This document shows positions 8,325 to 12,774 of a stretch of DNA of 12,774 nt, piece by piece; the stretch's first letter is position 1; every line of letters begins with the position of its first letter. The notes under the pieces were generated by a model that worked only from the letters and a program-made list of their open reading frames with translations, made no database searches and had not been told where the DNA came from. Position numbers and translations under genes: made by a program. Origin of the DNA: Zygnema cylindricum (lineage: Eukaryota; Streptophyta; Zygnematophyceae; Zygnematales; Zygnemataceae); NCBI GenBank assembly GCA_037447655.1, contig JBBHKE010003354.1, positions 136,541-149,314 on the forward strand, written 5' to 3'.

Positions 8325-8348
8325 GACCTAGGTCTTTGACTAGTCAAA
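8325..8348. promoter_or_regulatory. Two abutting perfect palindromes
   Basis: GACCTAGGTC (8325-8334) is followed directly by TTTGACTAGTCAAA (8335-8348). Both are perfect. The second has a TTGACT core on each strand, which resembles the plant W-box. Function is unknown, since the site is intergenic between converging genes. Confidence 0.35.
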
Positions 8349-9192
8349 TTCGTTCATTAAAATATCACTGAGAAACATAGAGAGAAAAAAACATTAATGA
8401 AATTGTTCTATACTTTATTGTCATCCCTTACTAAGGGAATGTTTTCAAGACTCATTTATATCGCACTTAACATGCTAATAAACTCACAATTAAGTCCTTA
8501 AAAGTGTTGTTTCATTGGTTAGTACACTTCCGCACAGTATATCATTCCTTCTCATTCTTATAATAATCATGATAGACAATCAAATTCAAACTTTTCTTAG
8601 GAATAAAGGCAGACCGTCAATTTTTTACATCAAAATACACTTCTTAACACAGGGACTGGTCCAGGCAATACTGGCCATGTACAACATACGGAAGTGACTA
8701 CTTTAAGTTCAAGTTAACAAATGTAATTTTCTTTCATAGTAAAGCCATAGAAAAAATTTAGTACAGAAGCTCAAATCGTTGTGCAAAACAACATCATCTC
8801 GATCCACAAGAATCTGTTTCATTCCATGTTGATATGGTACCAATGAGATTCTCAAATAAATAAAAAAAGTGGAAACATATTCAAACATTTTCGTCCAAAG
8901 TACTGGAGAAGGACTGTAATCACTCCTGCAAGAATGTTTCCATCAATATAATTTTTTTACCATAAATTATTTTATCTCACTATCTTACAAGAAAGTGATT
9001 TGGTGCACAAAATTTACCACAAACGGTGAATTCTTATTACCCACTCACCTTCAAATATATATTTTTTCCACTACTTATCACGATTTAAAACCTGACTCAA
9101 ACTTAATTCGTGGCCCAATAATTACAAGTGTCCCAGTTACAAACAAAAAATACCTATATCCTGAAAAAGGACTTAAAACTCTTCATAACAAT

Positions 9193-9198
9193 TTTATT
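9193..9198 (-). terminator. Putative poly(A) signal of the ABCG gene
   Basis: TTTATT on the plus strand reads AATAAA on the minus strand, about 115 nt after the ABCG stop codon (9312-9314), a normal distance. Confidence 0.45.
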
Positions 9199-9311
9199 CC
9201 ACCACAATCTCCTTTGCTTCAATAATCCCCAGTTATCAAATTTTAGGATCCATACAATTAGACACTTTTAGCAAGCATAAACCATAACCCCTTTTAATAA
9301 CACCTTTTTAA

Positions 9312-9494
9312 CTAAGAACTTTCTAAATCTTTCTCTACTTTCGGTTTCGTCTCCTCATCTTCTGTTGGTTTCGTTTTCGATCCTCCCAAATTTTGGATCG
9401 GTTGTAACTTCGGTCCATTTCTCCAAAGAGCGAGATAAGAGAGAGTGTGAAGAACCACGATCACAATACACTGATAAGCTATAGCCTCACTTAC
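9312..9494 (-). CDS. ABCG: ABCG last exon: final membrane helix and charged tail
   Basis: 60 codons plus TAG; acceptor TTTTTTTGCAG|GTAAGTGAGG. AIAYQCIVIVVLHTLSYLALW is a clear membrane helix. The tail (KTKPTEDEETKPKVEKDLESS-like, highly charged) is probably cytosolic. The exon itself starts with GTAAGT, a donor-like sequence, right after the acceptor. Confidence 0.9.
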   Translation of the reverse strand, partial: VSEAIAYQCIVIVVLHTLSYLALWRNGPKLQPIQNLGGSKTKPTEDEETKPKVEKDLESS

Positions 9495-12400
9495 CTGCAA
9501 AAAAATAAAATAAAACAAACAAACAAAAAATGAATATTCAATGTTCGATGTCTTCTTGACTTACCGGAACATCCTTAAACGCCCAACATTTATCTATACA
9601 ATATCTAAACTTTATCTCATCACTGTCTTTAACAAACTTAAATGTATAACGATAATTTAATGTAATGTTAAATGTTAAGAATATGATGTTTATCTAATGT
9701 ACTGTCCATCATCATCAATTGGTAAAGGTTTTTACCAAACGCTGAACCTTAAGTATTTATCTAATGTTAAACACCTAATGTTTATCTAATGCCTCTCACT
9801 TATAAACTTTGTTTCATCAATTGTAGAAATACAAATAAGCTTTATAAGCTGTAAGCGATTCCATGATTTGACTTAACAGTTTAGTCACGCTTGACCTGGA
9901 CTTCAAAAACATGTGTAAAATAGACAAAAATTGCCACAAAATGATAAAAGAAACTCAGTTTCCATGCAGCCTTGAAGCAGTTTCCAAGCAGTTTCTAAGC
10001 AGTTTAAAAAGCCCCGTAAAATTGCTGGATTATACCGCGGTTCTATGCAATTTCTATGCCATAAATTACAAATTCTCCATCCTGTCATAGGAATTACATG
10101 ATTTTTTCTGCAAATCGAGTTCCTTGCAAAATTCACCTGTCAGTTTTGTTTCCCTAATTTCCCCATGTTGAGTTGTGAAATTTCAAACCCATTTAAAAAA
10201 GTGCAAATGAGGTGAAAAAAACCACCTAAAACTTCTTTAAAAAAGGGGCTTCAAACCTATAATGAACAATCGTGTATGGAAGTCCTATAATGGTAAAAAT
10301 CAGTAGGAACAACCAAAACCGCTAAATTTCCAAAAAAAACGAATAAAAGTCCTACAAAAAAATCAACAAAAACCTCTAAATATCCCTTAAAAAAAAGGAA
10401 ATCTCTTACCTTCCAGTGACCAATAGAAAGTCGATTCAAAACTTCCTCTCCCGTCCGTATACAGGAGGTATCTCCAATATCACAAACAAAAGTGGTTCCT
10501 GAACCAATAGAATAAAAACAAAATAATAATAACATGAAAAATGAACCTTAGATTCAAAACAAATCAAAACTCAAAAAAGGAAAAGAAAGCCTTCGAAACC
10601 TCTCGCACTTTATGTCTCTTTTTGAGGACAAAAACAGCTATAGACAGAAAGAAGAAAAATAAACACACCCCCATGCAAAAAAACAAACAAAAAACAAACA
10701 AAAAACAAACAAAACAAAACACAAAACACAAAACAAAACAAAAACAAATAGAACAAAAAAGAATCAAAAGAAAAAAAAAGACTTTGTTTACATACCTTCA
10801 AATTCGTTGACCGCGAAACCAATAAAAGCCCACTGAATGGGAGAACATTTCGAAAACCATCGAATCCACACCGGAATATTATTTAAATTGACATAAAATC
10901 CTCCAAACAACATAAAAATGACGGTGGAGAGAGGGCCGAGAGCGAGAGCCGTTTGAGGAGTCGGAGCGAGAGAACTAACCTGTAAAAAACAAAAATCAGT
11001 GTATACAATAAATTTTTTTTTTTTCCTCCTCTCTTACTATTTTATCAATACTTCAGTTTATATAATACTTCATTTTATATGAAACTTTACTTCATCCCTT
11101 CTTCATTTTTAAATTTCTGTTTTATTTGTTCTTAATATTTATAATGCTAATACAAAAAATAATAGTAACATTTACTAAACAGTGTTCCTTTCCTTCTTCC
11201 TTAATTTCTTTCTTCTTTTTGTTCCTTCTTCCTTTCTCGGGTGTACACTTCTTTTCCCTCCATTCTTTCTCTTTCTTTATTCCTTCAATCCTTCCTTCCT
11301 TCCTTCCTCCCTCCCTTCCTGCATTTCTTTTCCTTTCCTCCTCATTCTCAACATCGCCGAAAACCCCAAAAACCCCAAAAACCCCAAAACCCCAAATCCC
11401 CCAAAACCCCGAAAACAACCCTTCCTATCTCCCTCCTCTCACCAATAAACCTGTCGCATTCATAGCCGTAAATTCCAAAACAGCGACCGCGAGAAAAACG
11501 AAAAATTTTCCCGCATCTCTTTGAAATTTGACGGGCCAATAGGCGATAAAAACAAAAAGTAAAGTTGCTCCAACCCTTAAAGGCCATTCGCTTAAAACTT
11601 TTCCCGGATAATAAGCCGCGACTCGATAACTATTGGCCGCCCTTTCTCGGTTTACGATTCCTCGTTCTACGGGAAACGTTGTGATCATCTGCCCGAAAAG
11701 AAAAAAGGAAAAATAAAGAAAGGGAAAATTAGATGTCGTAAACATCTGCCCCGAAGGAAAAAAGAAGAAAAAGAAAGGGAAAACAAACAAATTAAATGTC
11801 GGGATTGTTGGCCAGGAGAAAAAAGAAAAAGAAAAAAAACAAAAAAGTCAAAAAGGAAAGGGAACGCATTGAAAAAAAAGGCACGGACAATGCGATTTAT
11901 AATGCCTCGATCTACAAGAAAAGTTGTGATTAAAAAAAAAATAAAAAAAAGGGAAATAAATGAAAAGAAAAAAACAGCTAAAAAAAGAAAGAAAAATAAA
12001 ACAAACAAAACACAAAAACATAAAAAGGGGCAATGAAAAACTTTAAGTCAAGCGTTTTTTTCTAATCCCCCTCCTAAAAAAAAACTGGGCGATAACGAGG
12101 ATGAGACATAAAAAAGAGAGGGGAAGCAGGATAGGGAGGAAAAAAGGGAAAGAGAGAGGAGGAGAGTGAGAAAAAGCAGTCCGACAAGAAAGAAACTGGG
12201 AGAGAGAACAGGGCAGAGCAAGCGAGAAAAAGACACCAGGGAGGAAGGGATGGAGAACGGGGGAAAGGGGGAGAGAGAGAGGTGGAGACAGGGGCGGGGG
12301 GAGGAGAGAGAGAACTCAAAACATCAAAATCCAACACAATAAAAGGAACTGCCTCAAAAAGCACACCTGAAAAACTCCGTTGAAAGCAAAGAAAATGGAG

Positions 12401-12495
12401 ATAAAAAAAATCACTCCTTGTCGATCCTGAATCGATTTTTGGCCGTTTCCGATGTTCGAATACAAAATAGAGATGATTATCATCATTACTATGGA
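9312..12495 (-). CDS. ABCG: ABCG-family half-transporter, ABCG7-like, C-terminal part (5 exons, partial)
   Basis: Membrane half of an ABC transporter of the white/brown (ABCG) family, which exports lipids or other small molecules using ATP; the substrate cannot be told from sequence. Minus-strand exons 12495-12367, 11688-11443, 10979-10796, 10498-10410 and 9494-9312 join in frame to 276 codons plus stop. Visible hallmarks: SIQDRQGVIFF, FPVERGIVNRERAANSYRV (the FP-x-E-R-x-I-V-x-R-E segment), LGPLSTVIFMLFGGFYVN, IPVWIRWFSKCSPIQWAFIGFAVNEFEG, and an extracellular loop with Cys192 and Cys199 (numbered from the first visible residue). TGEEVLNRLS and a last membrane helix (about 220-240) follow, then a charged cytosolic tail. 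The TGEEVLNRLS segment resembles plant ABCG7. The nucleotide-binding half is not in the window. It converges on the helicase gene with no shared role evident. Confidence 0.9.
9495..10409 (-). other. ABCG: ABCG intron IV (915 nt)
   Basis: Donor AAG|GTAAGA at 10409, T-rich acceptor at 9495. It is AT-rich and contains three TTTATCTAATG copies (about 9689-9790), an 8-bp inverted repeat TTGGTAAA-GGTT-TTTACCAA (9719-9738) and three AAGCAGTTT copies (about 9974-10005). No exon is needed here, because the flanking exons join directly as in homologues. Confidence 0.88.
10410..10498 (-). CDS. ABCG: ABCG exon: Cys-containing extracellular loop
   Basis: Completes a split Gly codon, then encodes TTFVCDIGDTSC and TGEEVLNRLSIGHWK. 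Acceptor GGTTCAG|GAACC; donor GGAAG|GTAAGA. The cysteine pair probably forms the disulphide of the extracellular loop before the last helix (family knowledge). Confidence 0.92.
10499..10795 (-). other. ABCG: ABCG intron III (297 nt)
   Basis: Donor GTATGT, acceptor TTGGTTCAG. It contains the A/C-rich simple repeat at 10676-10752 (T/G-rich in the transcript). Confidence 0.9.
10676..10752. repeat. A-rich (CAAAA)n simple repeat
   Basis: Repeated ACAAAACAAAA and ACAAACAAAA blocks. Read on the minus strand they make Phe/Cys/Val-rich false open frames. Confidence 0.92.
10796..10979 (-). CDS. ABCG: ABCG exon: FGGFYVN and NEFEG region
   Basis: 61 codons plus one base; acceptor TTTTTTACAG|GTTAGT, donor GAAG|GTATGT. 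It encodes VSSLAPTPQTALALGP, a membrane helix ending IFMLFGGFYVN, then IPVWIRWFSKCSPIQWAF and FAVNEFE(G). All are conserved ABCG landmarks. Confidence 0.95.
10980..11442 (-). other. ABCG: ABCG intron II (463 nt)
   Basis: Donor TTATTG|GTGAGA, acceptor TTTTTTACAG. It contains a CT-rich stretch (about 11189-11340) and a C4-repeat tract (11361-11410). Confidence 0.9.
11361..11410 (-). repeat. CCCCAAAA-type tract (G4T4-like on the transcribed-sense strand)
   Basis: Six C-runs of 4-5 nt at 11364-67, 11373-76, 11382-85, 11390-93, 11398-402 and 11407-10, separated by A-rich spacers. The pre-mRNA would carry GGGGUUUU-like repeats about 30 nt after the intron's donor, able to form a G-quadruplex. Confidence 0.9.
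11443..11688 (-). CDS. ABCG: ABCG exon: FPVERGIVNRE coupling segment and membrane helices
   Basis: 82 codons, phase 0 at both ends; acceptor TTTTCGGGCAG|ATGATC, donor TTATTG|GTGAGA. It encodes ITTFPVERGIVNRE, a conserved ABCG cytosolic loop, then two membrane helices around GATLLFVFIAYW and KFFVFLAVAVLEFTAMNATGLL. Confidence 0.94.
11689..11815 (-). repeat. Tandem duplication of the intron 3' end, 57-66 bp units
   Basis: On the minus strand, GGCAG|ATG occurs at the real junction (11688/11689) and again 57 nt upstream (11745/11746). Each is preceded by a similar pyrimidine tract and a GACAT(C/T)TAA block. A third, decayed unit near 11796-11815 keeps GACATTTAA but has CCAACA where the CAGATG would be. 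Confidence 0.75.
11893..11930 (-). pseudogene. Relic copy of the start of the ABCG FPVERG exon
   Basis: The minus strand matches the functional exon start at 30 of 38 positions without gaps. The translation is ITTFLVDRGIINR against ITTFPVERGIVNR: frame intact and two of the three changes conservative (E to D, V to I). No AG precedes it, so it has no acceptor of its own. Beyond 11893 the similarity is lost. Confidence 0.65.
12113..12312. repeat. GA-rich low-complexity tract
   Basis: Purine-rich (GAGA, GGGA) for about 200 bp on the plus strand inside ABCG intron I. The minus strand is therefore a long pyrimidine run that yields false Ser/Leu/Phe/Pro-rich frames. Confidence 0.93.
12367..12495 (-). 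CDS. ABCG: ABCG exon: SIQDRQG region (first visible exon)
   Basis: 43 codons, donor TTTCAG|GTGTGC. It contains NIGNGQKSIQDRQGVIFF, conserved in ABCG proteins. The 5' border is uncertain. The acceptor GGGAAACAG ending at 12496 gives the best homology boundary but has a poor pyrimidine tract, and the frame stays open further upstream. Confidence 0.8.
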
Positions 12496-12774
12496 CTGTT
12501 TCCCAAATTCCCACGACAAAGAGACAAAAAATAGTAAGAAAAACGACTTACAAATAAACTGCTATAGTTTCAGTTCCAAACCGAAATCATTCATAAAACA
12601 ATATTTTCAACAGAATTCTCACCGCAACAACAATAAAAAAAAAAACTGAAACACAATGTTTTCGGAAGAATTCATGGGAGAGAGAGCGAGAGACCGAAAG
12701 AGCAAAAGGGAGAGAGGGAGAGAGGAATAAAAGAAGGAAAGGGAGAGGGAGAGAGGGAGAGGGAGAGGGAGAGG
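12496..12774. other. AT-rich DNA and a GA microsatellite at the window edge
   Basis: Presumably part of the next ABCG intron. AT-rich up to about 12675, then (GA)n/GGGAGA repeats to the end. I could not find the upstream exon coding for the ABC nucleotide-binding part, which probably lies beyond the edge. Confidence 0.6.

Larger units (their letters stand above)
7312..9311. other. Gene-free region between two convergent genes
   Basis: AT-rich DNA holding the 3' ends of both genes. Short open frames here (for example near 7242-7520, 7733-8032 and 8515-8697) have no recognisable motif or splice support. Notable items are the AATAAA signals and two abutting palindromes at 8325-8348. No tRNA, rRNA or transposon ends were recognised. 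Confidence 0.7.
11689..12366 (-). other. ABCG: ABCG intron I (678 nt), low complexity with duplicated 3' end
   Basis: Donor TTTCAG|GTGTGC at 12366, acceptor GGGCAG at 11689. It holds a GA-rich tract (12113-12312), A-rich simple repeats (11821-12031), the duplicated 3' splice region and the exon-start relic. Confidence 0.88.

Noticed and set aside
10541-10822. Lys/Gln/Thr-rich and Phe/Cys/Val-rich frames
   Set aside because: They are translations of the (CAAAA)n simple repeat inside ABCG intron III.
11361-11410. Chromosome end or telomere, from the C4A4-like repeats
   Set aside because: The tract is only about 50 bp, irregular, and inside a gene that continues on both sides.
11122-11524. Frames with GFWGFWGF- or PKTPKTP-type repeats, considered as a repeat protein
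   Set aside because: They come from the CCCCAAAA tract and CT-rich tract in an intron, and overlap a confident ABCG exon.
11685-12236. Long Phe/Leu/Ser-rich minus-strand frames suggesting a membrane protein
   Set aside because: They arise from A- and GA-rich low-complexity DNA of ABCG intron I. The apparent hydrophobicity is a composition effect.

Overview
The window is nuclear DNA of a eukaryote, most likely of the green plant lineage. I infer a streptophyte alga or an early-diverging land plant, but cannot place it further. Two genes are split by GT-AG introns with T-rich 3' ends. There are no operons or Shine-Dalgarno sites, and long CT, GA and G-rich microsatellites fill the non-coding DNA. 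The plant call rests mainly on the first gene, which matches the plastid DEAD-box RNA helicase RH22 along its whole length, including a transit-like N-terminus.

Layout. 1-229: a tandem repeat of about 91-93 bp, paired GGCCTACC motifs and a TATA-like box. 422-7311 (+): the RH22-like helicase in eight exons (422-895, 2408-2719, 3037-3159, 3323-3894, 4089-4398, 5982-6134, 6748-6814, 7256-7311). Splicing these gives a continuous frame of 688 codons plus stop with every helicase motif in order. The last exon is the least certain. 7312-9311: gene-free DNA between two converging genes. 9312-12495 (-): the last five exons of an ABCG-type (white/brown complex) half-transporter, best matching plant ABCG7. 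Only the C-terminal membrane part (276 codons) lies here; the ATP-binding half lies beyond the right edge or in exons I cannot see. 12496-12774: AT-rich DNA running into a GA microsatellite.

The two genes converge and show no shared function. The helicase is expected in the plastid, in ribosome assembly. The transporter is expected in a membrane.

The most unusual structure is at splice junctions. In helicase intron 6, the splice donor is the first unit of a degenerate minisatellite of about 12 x 24 bp, so the intron begins with an array of donor-like sites. In ABCG intron I, the 3' end (pyrimidine tract, CAG|ATG) is duplicated. This creates a second acceptor exactly 57 nt upstream and in frame. 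A decayed but frame-preserved copy of the following exon's first 13 codons lies about 240 bp upstream of that exon. I found no CRISPR array, tRNA, rRNA, complete transposon, viral gene or new multi-gene system.
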